Below the pieces are notes generated by a model. The model saw only the letters and a program-made list of their open reading frames with translations, did not search any database and was not told the DNA's origin. The translations under genes and the position numbers were made by a program. From assembly GCA_019114115.1 (NCBI GenBank), contig DXGD01000030.1:1-5970 (forward strand): DNA of 5,970 nt, written 5' to 3'. The stretch is from Candidatus Nesterenkonia stercoripullorum (GTDB lineage: Bacteria > Actinomycetota > Actinomycetes > Actinomycetales > Micrococcaceae). Positions 1 through 5,819 of this stretch are shown here, piece by piece. The stretch's first letter is position 1. Every line of letters starts with the position of its first letter.

Positions 1-770
1 CACACGCAGGCCCTCTCGAGCGCGACGGTGAAGGCAGTCACCGCAGCCAGCGGGTCGACGGTGGCTGTCACGTTCTCCCCCACGATGACGCTCTCCACTC
101 CGGCATCGACGAGCCCGGCGAGGTCTTCCGCATCGAAGGTGCCGGCCACGCTGACGCGCAATCCCCATCGCTGGAGCTTCTCGATGCGTTCGCGCGTGCT
201 CCGCCAGCGCACCGGTGACCCTGCGGCGCCAGCGGAGGGGGAACAGTGCAGCGTCACGTGGGTGGCCCCACGCATCCGCCAGGCACGCGCGCGTTCGAAG
301 GACTCCTCCTCACCCAAATCGATCTGCACCTGCCCGTCGAACTCTTCGGCCACGTCGACGACGTCGGCGATGGCGGCCGGCGGAGCATCAGCCGCGCAGG
401 TCACCCAGTCCGCGCCGGCTTGGAAGCAATGCCGCGCGAAGTCGCCTCCGCCTGCAGAGATCCGCAGATCTGCGCACAGTGCCCGGTCTGGATGGCGCCC
501 CCGGATCTCCCTCACAGCCCCTAGGCCCTCGCACATGAGCAGAACCGGCGCCAGACGGATCGCGCTGACCTCGGATTCAATGATCGACAGCGTCTCCATC
601 ATGGGCCGCAGCTCGTGGTCATTCAGAGTCAGCTGCAGCCCCGGAGGCGCAGGAGCACTGGGCTGCTGCTCCTGGCGCTCGCACGGCTCTGGCGCTTCGA
701 CTGGGGCTGCAGACGTGGAAGGGTGATGCTGCGGTCCTGGCGGACGGAATACGGGACGTATGATCGGCAC
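1..770 (-). CDS. UlaD-like OMPDC/HUMPS-superfamily barrel protein, active site largely substituted (3' end outside window)
   Basis: The leftward frame is open from GTG 770 to the window edge (256 codons). Residues 46-254 follow 3-keto-L-gulonate-6-phosphate decarboxylase (UlaD) from end to end: LQLTLN (45-50), EGLGAVREIRGRHPD (81-95), ADLRIS (100-105), QAGADWVT (117-124), FDGQVQID (144-151), RAWRMRG (162-168), HCS (175-177) with GAAG (181-184), and VIVGENV (228-234). UlaD decarboxylates keto-gulonate 6-phosphate in L-ascorbate catabolism. Compared with E. coli UlaD as I remember it, N50 replaces D11, R72 E33, R103 K64, A106 D67, P178 R139, A209 T169 and E232 R192. D101, H175 and G231 are kept. 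Residues 1-44 form a Pro/Ala/Gln-rich extension absent from UlaD. The start is supported by AGGAGG at 775-780, four bases upstream. GTG 783-785 is the only other start that keeps strand 1. The fold is confident; the UlaD activity is not, and a pseudoenzyme, a binding protein or a new lyase is possible. Only a few C-terminal residues are probably missing. Confidence 0.85.
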   Translation of the reverse strand, partial: MPIIRPVFRPPGPQHHPSTSAAPVEAPEPCERQEQQPSAPAPPGLQLTLNDHELRPMMETLSIIESEVSAIRLAPVLLMCEGLGAVREIRGRHPDRALCADLRISAGGGDFARHCFQAGADWVTCAADAPPAAIADVVDVAEEFDGQVQIDLGEEESFERARAWRMRGATHVTLHCSPSAGAAGSPVRWRSTRERIEKLQRWGLRVSVAGTFDAEDLAGLVDAGVESVIVGENVTATVDPLAAVTAFTVALERACV

Positions 771-812
771 GGAACCTCCTGGCACTCGTCATGGCCCACC
801 TGTGCGGGTCCA

Positions 813-842
813 CGATAGGGAGTTCACTATCGCCGTTCACTA
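813..842. repeat. Inverted repeat CGATAG-N8-CTATCG overlapping a direct repeat of GTTCACTA (possible operator)
   Basis: CGATAG (813-818) and CTATCG (827-832) form a 6-bp-arm inverted repeat. The octamer GTTCACTA occurs at 822-829 and again at 835-842, a period of 13 bp. Both patterns cover the putative -10 box of the leftward promoter, which is where a repressor site would be expected. The SorC-family regulator encoded next door is the obvious candidate to bind here, but that is inference from position only. Confidence 0.45.
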
Positions 843-854
843 CATTCGAGGCAA
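826..854 (-). promoter_or_regulatory. Candidate sigma-70-type promoter for the UlaD-like gene
   Basis: On the minus strand TTGCCT (849-854) and GATAGT (826-831) are separated by exactly 17 bp. Each matches four of the six bases of the -35 and -10 consensus. Transcription would begin near 819 and leave an untranslated leader of about 50 nt before GTG 770. The -10 box lies inside the repeats at 813-842, so a bound regulator could block it. It was found by eye and not scored against a matrix. Confidence 0.45.
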
Positions 855-891
855 TACACTGTGTGCACATATGTTTAGACCGGCACGGCGA

Positions 892-917
892 CTTCTCTTC
901 CCTGTGGAAAAGAGAAG
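892..917. repeat. Inverted repeat CTTCTCTT-N10-AAGAGAAG
   Basis: Arms at 892-899 and 910-917 are perfect 8-bp reverse complements with centres 18 bp apart, and CC (900-901) with GG (906-907) could extend the stem across a two-base bulge. It lies 48-73 bp upstream of the regulator start, between the two 12-bp direct repeats. It could be an operator or a hairpin in the regulator's leader mRNA. No T-tract follows, so it is not an obvious terminator. Confidence 0.45.
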
Positions 918-918
918 C

Positions 919-942
919 TGTCAGTGCCGCGACTCACTGACA
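919..942. repeat. Inverted repeat TGTCAGTG-N8-CACTGACA
   Basis: Arms at 919-926 and 935-942 are perfect 8-bp reverse complements around the spacer CCGCGACT. The right arm ends 22 bp before the regulator's ATG and 8 bp before its ribosome binding site (GGAAGG, 951-956). Protein bound here could control the regulator's own transcription. The 8-bp spacer matches that of the inverted repeat at 813-832, and a TCACT core recurs in both. Confidence 0.45.
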
Positions 943-964
943 ATACGCATGGAAGGCTGCACAT

Positions 965-1918
965 ATGTTCGGGGAGGAACGGGAGCATATCCGCCTCATT
1001 CTGCACGTCGCACGCCGCTATTACGAAGAAGGTCTGGACCAGCGCGCCATCGCGGAGGACATCGGCTACTCTCGGCCGACTGTCTCCCGGCTCCTCACGG
1101 AGGCACGTGAACGACGAATCGTTCAGTTCAGCATTGCCCACCCTGTCGAGCAGGCGCTGGAGCTGGAGGCTGGCATCACGGCTCGCTTCGGCCTCCGGGA
1201 GGCTGCTGTGACCAGCAAATCCGTGGGCTCGCAGGCCGTGGGCCGGCTCGCAGCGCAGGTGATCGCCGAGCGGGGCGGCCCCCACAGTGTGCTGGCCCTC
1301 TCCAATGGCACCTCTGTCGCCGCCGTCGTCGAGGAGATGCCGAGCCAGAGGTGGCCTCATTCCTGCGTGATCCAGATGGTGGGTGCGCTGGGGCGGGCTG
1401 ACAGCCTCATGCTCGACAGCCCGGAACTATGCCGTGAACTCGCCGCGCGGCTGGGTGGCACGCACCGCCCGCTGCCGGCACCGATCGTGATGTCCAGCCC
1501 CGCCGCAGCACGCGCGATCCGCAGAGAGGAAGTGGTCCTCACCACACTGGAGCTGGCGTCTCGAGCAGATATCGCCCTGTGCGGGGTCGGCGCGGTGGGC
1601 CCGGACGGGGCGAGCTCCGGCGCTATCCTCAGCCATCACCTCACCACGCGGGTGGTCCAGGAATTGCGCCGGGGGCGTGCAGTGGGCCATATCAGCGGCC
1701 ACTATTTCGACGCAGCCGGCAAGCACGTCAAGACCTCGCTCTACGAGCGCCTGGTGGCCATGGACCCGCGGCGTCTGGGTGAGATCGACACCTCCATCGT
1801 GGTTGCCTGGGGGCACGACAAGGTCCCGGCCTTGCATGGCGTCCTCCAGACCGGGTTCATCTCAACGCTGATCACTGATGAGCCCACAGCTCGCAAGCTG
1901 CTGGACTACCGCCCCTGA
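965..1918 (+). CDS. SorC/DeoR-family sugar-binding transcriptional regulator
   Basis: This 317-residue protein has the usual SorC-family length and layout. An N-terminal helix-turn-helix (about 13-50) contains the pattern DQRAIAEDIGYSRPTVSRLLTEA typical of the family, with recognition helix SRPTVSRLLTEARERRI near 36-52. A Rossmann-like sugar-phosphate-binding domain fills about 60-315, with landmarks SNGTSV (113-118), a VQMVGALG-like strand (135-143), ADIALCGVGAVGPDGA (201-216), GRAVGHISGHYFDAAG (237-252) and the terminal segment ALHGVLQTGFISTLITDEPTA (289-309). Family members bind phosphorylated sugars or polyols and repress or activate adjacent catabolic genes, usually as tetramers. ATG 965 is preceded by GGAAGG (951-956). 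The gene is divergent from the UlaD-like gene and convergent with the dehydrogenase; both are plausible targets. The effector cannot be read from the sequence. The start codon lies in a putative operator repeat, suggesting autoregulation. Confidence 0.92.
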   Translation: MFGEEREHIRLILHVARRYYEEGLDQRAIAEDIGYSRPTVSRLLTEARERRIVQFSIAHPVEQALELEAGITARFGLREAAVTSKSVGSQAVGRLAAQVIAERGGPHSVLALSNGTSVAAVVEEMPSQRWPHSCVIQMVGALGRADSLMLDSPELCRELAARLGGTHRPLPAPIVMSSPAAARAIRREEVVLTTLELASRADIALCGVGAVGPDGASSGAILSHHLTTRVVQELRRGRAVGHISGHYFDAAGKHVKTSLYERLVAMDPRRLGEIDTSIVVAWGHDKVPALHGVLQTGFISTLITDEPTARKLLDYRP

Positions 1919-1936
1919 CAGCACCCAGCACAGTGC

Positions 1937-1954
1937 CGCCTGGGGTACCAGGCG
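1937..1954. terminator. Hairpin between convergent stop codons (possible bidirectional terminator)
   Basis: CGCCTGG (1937-1943) and CCAGGCG (1948-1954) make a perfect 7-bp GC-rich stem with a four-base loop. It lies in the 49-bp gap between the stop codons of the SorC regulator (1916-1918) and the leftward dehydrogenase (1968-1970). There is no T-tract on either strand, which is common for putative terminators in high-G+C actinobacteria, so the function rests on position and stem strength. Confidence 0.5.
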
Positions 1955-1967
1955 CGGGCTCAGCAGC

Positions 1968-2711
1968 TCAGATCACCGAGCGGCCGCCGTCGATGCGGAT
2001 GTTCTCCCCGGTGATCATGGCAGCTTCTGCACTGGCCACAAAGCCCACCAGGGCGGCGACCTCCTCAGGCTCTGCGAACCGTCCTGCCGGGATCTCCGCT
2101 CGGGCTGCCTCGCCGCGTTCACCGGACCACACGCGCTTGCCAAGCTCCGTGCCCACGATCGTGGGGGAGACGGCGTTGACCGTCACCCCAGACCCGGCCC
2201 ATTCCACCGCCATCACACGGGTGAATCCCAGCACTCCGGCCTTGCTCGCCGAATACGCCGCATGACCGGCCAGACCGAGCTCAGCGGCCTGCGAGGAGAT
2301 ATTGACGACGCGCCCGAACCCCCGCTCGACCATGCGCCGACCGGCCGCCTGGGCCATGAAGAAGCTCGCCGAGAGGTTGACGGCGATCGTCGTCGTCCAC
2401 GTCTCGGCGCTGAGCTCGCCAGCCGGTGCAATGAGCCCCACTCCAGCGGAGTTGACCAGCACGGATGCACCGTCGGTGCTGCTGTCGACGTCCCTCATGA
2501 CGTCCTCGGCCGCCGTCGGCGAGGTCAGGTCCTGGCGGATGCCGATATGTCCTGCGCCCGGCAGCTCGGACATTCGTTCCGCAATGGACTCTGCGACGTC
2601 GACGCCCACTACGCGCGCTCCCTCGGCTGCGAAGTGCTCAGCCACTGCCCACCCGATGCCTTGTCCCGCGCCGGTGATGACGACTGTCCGATCCGTGAAT
2701 CGCTCGGTCAT
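1968..2711 (-). CDS. Short-chain dehydrogenase/reductase, GolD/DthD-like polyol dehydrogenase
   Basis: A complete 247-residue classical SDR, the normal length. The nucleotide-binding motif TGAGQGIG is at 13-20. D38 ends the second strand (VVGVDVAE), which favours NAD(H) over NADP(H). NSAG (87-90) replaces the usual NNAG. The catalytic tetrad is N112, S140, Y153 and K157 (YSASK). The segment SPTIVGTELGKRVW (182-195) and C-terminus MITGENIRIDGG (232-243) resemble GolD/DthD-family enzymes, which oxidise sugar alcohols such as D-threitol or D-arabitol to ketoses. That subfamily call is from memory of motifs, and the substrate is unproven. ATG 2711 has GGGGAG (2719-2724) seven bases upstream, and an in-frame TAG lies just above it. 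The gene converges on the SorC regulator, which fits a polyol-catabolic role. It lies 181 bp behind the response regulator on the same strand. Confidence 0.9.
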   Translation of the reverse strand: MTERFTDRTVVITGAGQGIGWAVAEHFAAEGARVVGVDVAESIAERMSELPGAGHIGIRQDLTSPTAAEDVMRDVDSSTDGASVLVNSAGVGLIAPAGELSAETWTTTIAVNLSASFFMAQAAGRRMVERGFGRVVNISSQAAELGLAGHAAYSASKAGVLGFTRVMAVEWAGSGVTVNAVSPTIVGTELGKRVWSGERGEAARAEIPAGRFAEPEEVAALVGFVASAEAAMITGENIRIDGGRSVI

Positions 2712-2726
2712 TATGCTTCTCCCCTA

Positions 2727-2760
2727 CAGGTCGATTCGCTCAGGTCCATTCGGTCAGGTC
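2727..2760. repeat. 14-bp-period tandem repeat (CAGGTC-N-ATTCG-NN) upstream of the SDR gene
   Basis: On the plus strand CAGGTC occurs at 2727-2732, 2741-2746 and 2755-2760, exactly 14 bp apart, and ATTCG follows at the same offset in the first two units (2734-2738 and 2748-2752). The array ends three bases upstream of the SDR ribosome binding site, so it lies in the leader or promoter. Regular spacing suggests a cooperative protein-binding site; replication slippage is the alternative. No convincing -10/-35 pair was found around it. The rest of the 181-bp gap holds only a small hairpin (CGCTGC/GCAGCG, 2765-2780). Confidence 0.55.
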
Positions 2761-2892
2761 TCATCGCTGCGTCCGCAGCGTCTCGCGCCGTCACGCCTCG
2801 CCGTCGCCCACACCACTGTCGGCCACGGCATGATGAGCTGCTTCAGAGATTCCATCATCGCCGCTGCGGCGTCCCACGTCGAGCAGCCCCCG

Positions 2893-3636
2893 TCAGGAGC
2901 GTGCCCGGTAGGCGGCTTCCATACGAGACCCGACACCGAGCTTGTGCAGGATGCTCGATACATGGGACTTGACCGTTCCCACTGTGATCACCAGCTCCCG
3001 GGCGATCTCGATATTCGACAGGCCGCGCCCCAATGCGGCCAAGACCTCGAGTTCGCGCTCGGTGAGGTCTGCAGGGAGGTTCGAGCCAGGCGGATGTGCC
3101 CCCTCGCCTGCACGGTGACCAGTACCTGCGCCAGAGCTGCTGCGACCTTCCCGCTCGGTCGGGATGCCCGTCTCCTGCCGAAGCTGCTGCAGCAGGCGCG
3201 GGGTGATCTCCGGTGCGAGGGCCCCGGCCCCTGATCCGACCTGCCGAATCGCACGGAGGAAGTCTGCTGGTTCGACGGTCTTGAGCAGGAAGCCGCTGGC
3301 GCCCGCGCGAACCGCGCCGAACACGATCTCGTCCTCGTCGAAAGTCGTCAGCATCAGCACAGCGGAATCGGTCTCCGCCACAATGCGCCGCGTGGCCTCC
3401 ACCCCGTCCGTTCGCGGCATACGCGCGTCCATGAGGACGACGTCGGGACGCCAGCGGCCGGTCAGCTCGACTGCCTCCGCACCATCCGCAGCTTCCGCGA
3501 CGACGACGATGTCATCGGCCATCTGCAGGATCAGCTGCAACCCCGCCCGAACGCTGCTGTGATCATCAGCGATCAGCACGGAAATGCTCTGCGACGCCCG
3601 GGGCTCTCCAGCACCGGCTGGGTTGTGCGTCGTCAT
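2893..3636 (-). CDS. NarL/FixJ-family two-component response regulator
   Basis: This 247-residue DNA-binding response regulator has a receiver domain at about 18-132. Its acidic pair is D24/D25, the phosphoacceptor is D70 (VVLMDARMP), the switch threonine is near T97 (LMLTTFD) and the conserved lysine is K119 (GFLLKT). A LuxR-type helix-turn-helix occupies about 190-247, from LTERELEVLAALGRG to GTVKSHVSSILHKLG. The linker between them (about 152-189) is long and rich in Gly, Ser, Arg and charged residues. ATG 3636 has GAGGAG about eight bases upstream, and the start overlaps the kinase stop codon by four bases (ATGA), so the pair is translationally coupled. On phosphotransfer from the kinase it would bind promoters and change transcription. 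Its regulon cannot be read here; the adjacent dehydrogenase and divergent Sap-family gene are candidates by position only. Confidence 0.93.
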   Translation of the reverse strand: MTTHNPAGAGEPRASQSISVLIADDHSSVRAGLQLILQMADDIVVVAEAADGAEAVELTGRWRPDVVLMDARMPRTDGVEATRRIVAETDSAVLMLTTFDEDEIVFGAVRAGASGFLLKTVEPADFLRAIRQVGSGAGALAPEITPRLLQQLRQETGIPTEREGRSSSGAGTGHRAGEGAHPPGSNLPADLTERELEVLAALGRGLSNIEIARELVITVGTVKSHVSSILHKLGVGSRMEAAYRARS

Positions 3637-4901
3637 CCACTAGCTCCTCTCCCACCGACACCGCGTCGCAGCGGTACCCTCGCGTGGACTTCCCACCCCT
3701 GCTCGACCGGACCCGCCGAGAAGGTGCCGTGGAGGCCCTCTACGCGTTCACGCATCGTCCTGAGTCCACCCTCCGCGACCCCGGAGCCCCGCTCGCTTCC
3801 GGAGACGAGGCGGGAGGCCTGCTGCTCCGCCGCTCCCGAGAGCACCTGGAGCTCACAGCTTCGCCTGCGCTCCACCAATGACACTGAGCAGCTTCCGTCT
3901 CCATATTTGCGAGCATTGGTCAGGGCCTCCTGGAGCACCCGGCGCATCTGCGCATCCGCTGCGGAGCTCAGTGCCTTCGGCGCGGGGCCCCGCACCTGCA
4001 CCTGCAGCCCGAGCAGCTGCTGACTCACGATGATGCTCTCCCATGTCTTGGGCAGCACGTCCTCACCTTCCCCGGCGCCTGCGGACCCTGAGCCCGCTTC
4101 GTCGGGATCGACCTGATGCACGGGCTCACGCAGCAGCCGAACCATTCGGCGCAGGTCATCCAGGGCTTCCACCGAGGACGCCCGAATGGCGCCGAGAACC
4201 TCCCTATCCCGCGCGGTCTCAGGCGAATCGCTCAGACGCGCGGCTGAGGAGAGCGCGATCGCTGAGACCTGGGAGGAGACGACGTCGTGCAGCTCCCGCG
4301 CCAGACGCTGGCGCTCCTGCGCAAGGGACACCCTGCGCTTGTGCTCCTGCGCCCTCAGGATGCCGGCATGACGCTCGAGCTCCAGGTGCTCACGTACGCG
4401 CCGATCGTCCCCCAGCGGATACCCTCGACGCACTTCCGCTGCCCACCACAGCGGGGTGATCAGCACTGCGATGCCGAATACCGCAATGTTCAGCACAGTG
4501 CCGACATCGGCCCGGGCTCCGGCGGCGGCGAGCGCTCCTGCGAGGACCGCTGCGCCGAGGCCGCCTGCGAGGTATCTGACGTGGCGCTGCGATGCCCTGA
4601 TGCCGAACCCGTAGAGGAGGTCGGTCAGGCACAGGAATATCCCGATGCTGCCGCCGACGCCGATATCGAGCAGGACGGCGAAGACCCCGACTGATAACGC
4701 CCTGCCGGGATAGGTGGCCTTCCTCAGCATCGCCGCGGTGACGATCGCAAGCGGGCCCAGGTGCCACCATGCGTTCGGCTCTACCCCGACGGCGGAGAGC
4801 CACGGCGTCGGGAGGATCTGCTCCCACCCCAGCACGAGCAGCACGACGGCGAGACCGACTGCGGCCAGCGCCTGTCCATGGAGTCGGAGTCCTGAGGTCA
4901 C
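3633..4901 (-). CDS. Membrane sensor histidine kinase (HisKA_3/DesK-NarX type)
   Basis: From GTG 4901 the product is 422 residues. About five hydrophobic segments fill the N-terminal third (near 10-28, 48-60, 66-100 as one or two helices, 108-128, 132-154). A basic linker and the HisKA_3 dimerisation domain follow, with phosphoacceptor H205 in RLARELHDVVSSQVSAI. The HATPase_c domain has its N-box at 325-335 (EALTNARKYGD, N329) and a glycine-rich lid plus GLRTMRERVEGLHGT at 372-393. The usual Asp of the G1/D-box seems absent: LQVLSGAAEQQ (351-361) stands in its place. There is no large extracellular domain, so the signal is probably sensed in or near the membrane. The open frame extends 184 codons upstream, but that part lies antisense to the Sap-family gene and is poor in recognisable domains. 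GTG 4901 was chosen because it lies just before helix 1; it has no clear Shine-Dalgarno site, so the start is uncertain. Confidence 0.88.
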   Translation of the reverse strand: MTSGLRLHGQALAAVGLAVVLLVLGWEQILPTPWLSAVGVEPNAWWHLGPLAIVTAAMLRKATYPGRALSVGVFAVLLDIGVGGSIGIFLCLTDLLYGFGIRASQRHVRYLAGGLGAAVLAGALAAAGARADVGTVLNIAVFGIAVLITPLWWAAEVRRGYPLGDDRRVREHLELERHAGILRAQEHKRRVSLAQERQRLARELHDVVSSQVSAIALSSAARLSDSPETARDREVLGAIRASSVEALDDLRRMVRLLREPVHQVDPDEAGSGSAGAGEGEDVLPKTWESIIVSQQLLGLQVQVRGPAPKALSSAADAQMRRVLQEALTNARKYGDGSCSVSLVERRRSCELQVLSGAAEQQASRLVSGSERGSGVAEGGLRTMRERVEGLHGTFSAGPVEQGWEVHARVPLRRGVGGRGASG

Positions 4902-4952
4902 GTGATCATTGCACCACGTCTGGCTCCGATGCGCCTCAGCCGAGAGGACTAG

Positions 4953-5819
4953 GTGCCCGTCCCCGCACCGGCGAAGATCTATCCTTCGACCGATGTGCTT
5001 CGTTCCCGGCTGACGAAGAATGATCAGGTGCCACCCATTGATCTCGGCCTCCCTGAGGGGCCCGCAGCGCTTCTGGGCATCATCGCGGTGCTCGCCCTGA
5101 TCGATTCCACGAGCTTCGGCACGCTGCTGATCCCGGTGTGGCTCCTGATGCGGCCGGGACGCCTTCGCGCACGGAGGCTGCTCGCCTACTTGGCGATCGT
5201 GGCCAGTGCGTACGCGGCCATCGGCCTTATCCTGCTGAGCAGCCTGCTCTTCTGGGGCGAGGCGCTGTTCGACGCTGTGAGTCGGGCGCGTGAAGGCACG
5301 ACCTTCGCCGTAGGCCAGGCGGCACTTGCAGGAGGCCTCATCTGGTTCAGCACCCGGATGGACCCTTTCACCGCCGCCGGCAAGGAGAAGAAGAGACGAC
5401 GGGATGAGCTGCGGGGAGGCTCGGGTAGCCGCATTGCACGATTCCGTGAGCACGCCATGGGCGACGACGAATCAGCGGGCTCGGGACTGAAGCCGCTGCT
5501 GAGTCTGGGGCTGCTCGCGGTCGGACTCGAGATCGCCACGCTCCTGCCGTATCTGGCAGCGATCGGTCTCGTGGCCTCGCAGGCACCTGAGCTGCCCGGA
5601 TCCGCCGGGTACATCCTGCTGTACTGCCTGATCATGATCGCGCCGGCAGTGGTGCTGCTTGCTCTGCGGGTCCTCGGCGGGAGCCTGTTGGAGAAGCCCC
5701 TGCAGAAGCTCGAGGGATTCCTGAGTCGTCACGCTAACGGGACAGCGGCCACCATCCTCTTCATCCTCGGGATCGCGCTGGGGCTCAATGCCCTAGGCCA
5801 GCTCGGCGTGACCGGCTGA
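4953..5819 (+). CDS. Sap (sulfolipid-1-addressing protein)/GAP-family membrane protein
   Basis: The frame gives 288 residues from GTG 4953. It has six hydrophobic helices near 37-65, 76-101, 116-133, 180-208, 218-240 and 264-284, and a highly charged cytoplasmic loop (143-179, with KEKKRRRDE). The signature ALIDSTSFGTLLIPVWLLMRPGR (48-70) and the three-plus-three helix layout match the Sap/GAP family of actinobacteria. Mycobacterial members are needed to move sulfolipid or glycopeptidolipid to the cell surface; elsewhere the cargo is unknown, so a lipid-export role is inference. The GTG is preceded by AGAGGA (4943-4948), four bases away, and by an in-frame TAG. GTG 4995 or GTG 5028 (residue 26) would also keep all helices and leave more room for a promoter. 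The gene is divergent from the sensor kinase, 51 bp away, so the two promoter regions must overlap one of the genes or be very compact. Confidence 0.85.
   Translation: MPVPAPAKIYPSTDVLRSRLTKNDQVPPIDLGLPEGPAALLGIIAVLALIDSTSFGTLLIPVWLLMRPGRLRARRLLAYLAIVASAYAAIGLILLSSLLFWGEALFDAVSRAREGTTFAVGQAALAGGLIWFSTRMDPFTAAGKEKKRRRDELRGGSGSRIARFREHAMGDDESAGSGLKPLLSLGLLAVGLEIATLLPYLAAIGLVASQAPELPGSAGYILLYCLIMIAPAVVLLALRVLGGSLLEKPLQKLEGFLSRHANGTAATILFILGIALGLNALGQLGVTG

Larger units (their letters stand above)
864..969. repeat. 12-bp direct repeat TGCACATATGTT, copies at 864-875 and 958-969
   Basis: Two identical copies of TGCACATATGTT lie 94 bp apart, close to nine turns of B-DNA. Each is preceded by CAATAC (852-857 and 941-946). 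The core ACATATGT is a perfect palindrome. The second copy contains the ATG start codon (965-967) of the SorC-type regulator; the first lies beyond the -35 side of the leftward promoter. The layout suits two operators on the same DNA face bridged by an oligomeric regulator (an inference), or an old local duplication. Confidence 0.55.

Noticed and set aside
28..726. 232-codon rightward open frame over the UlaD-like gene
   Set aside because: It is antisense to a frame with clear UlaD homology, and its Ser/Arg/Pro-rich product resembles no family.
918..946. CTGTCA...CAATAC as promoter of the SorC regulator
   Set aside because: Matches to -35 and -10 consensus are poor, and transcription would begin within the ribosome binding site.
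2765..2780. CGCTGC-GTCC-GCAGCG hairpin as terminator of the two-component operon
   Set aside because: The stem is only six base pairs, has no T-tract and lies over 100 bp past the stop; in this base composition such hairpins arise by chance.
2754..2858. Small leftward frame of about 34 codons (MMESLKQLIMPWPTVV...) in the response regulator-SDR gap
   Set aside because: It starts with ATG and ends at the 14-bp repeat, so a leader peptide was considered. It has no clear Shine-Dalgarno site and its second half is Arg-rich like an antisense or random frame.
1878..3234. Two long rightward frames (364 and 310 codons) across the SDR and response regulator genes
   Set aside because: Both lie opposite well-supported proteins and encode Arg/Ser/Pro-rich sequence typical of antisense frames in high-G+C DNA.
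4043..4694. Rightward frames of 138 and 135 codons opposite the kinase
   Set aside because: They are antisense to the HisKA_3 and membrane regions of the kinase and show no motif.
4902..5453. 184-codon upstream extension of the kinase frame
   Set aside because: It is antisense to the Sap-family gene, rich in Arg/Gln/His/Glu with no recognisable domain, and the first membrane helix begins just after GTG 4901.
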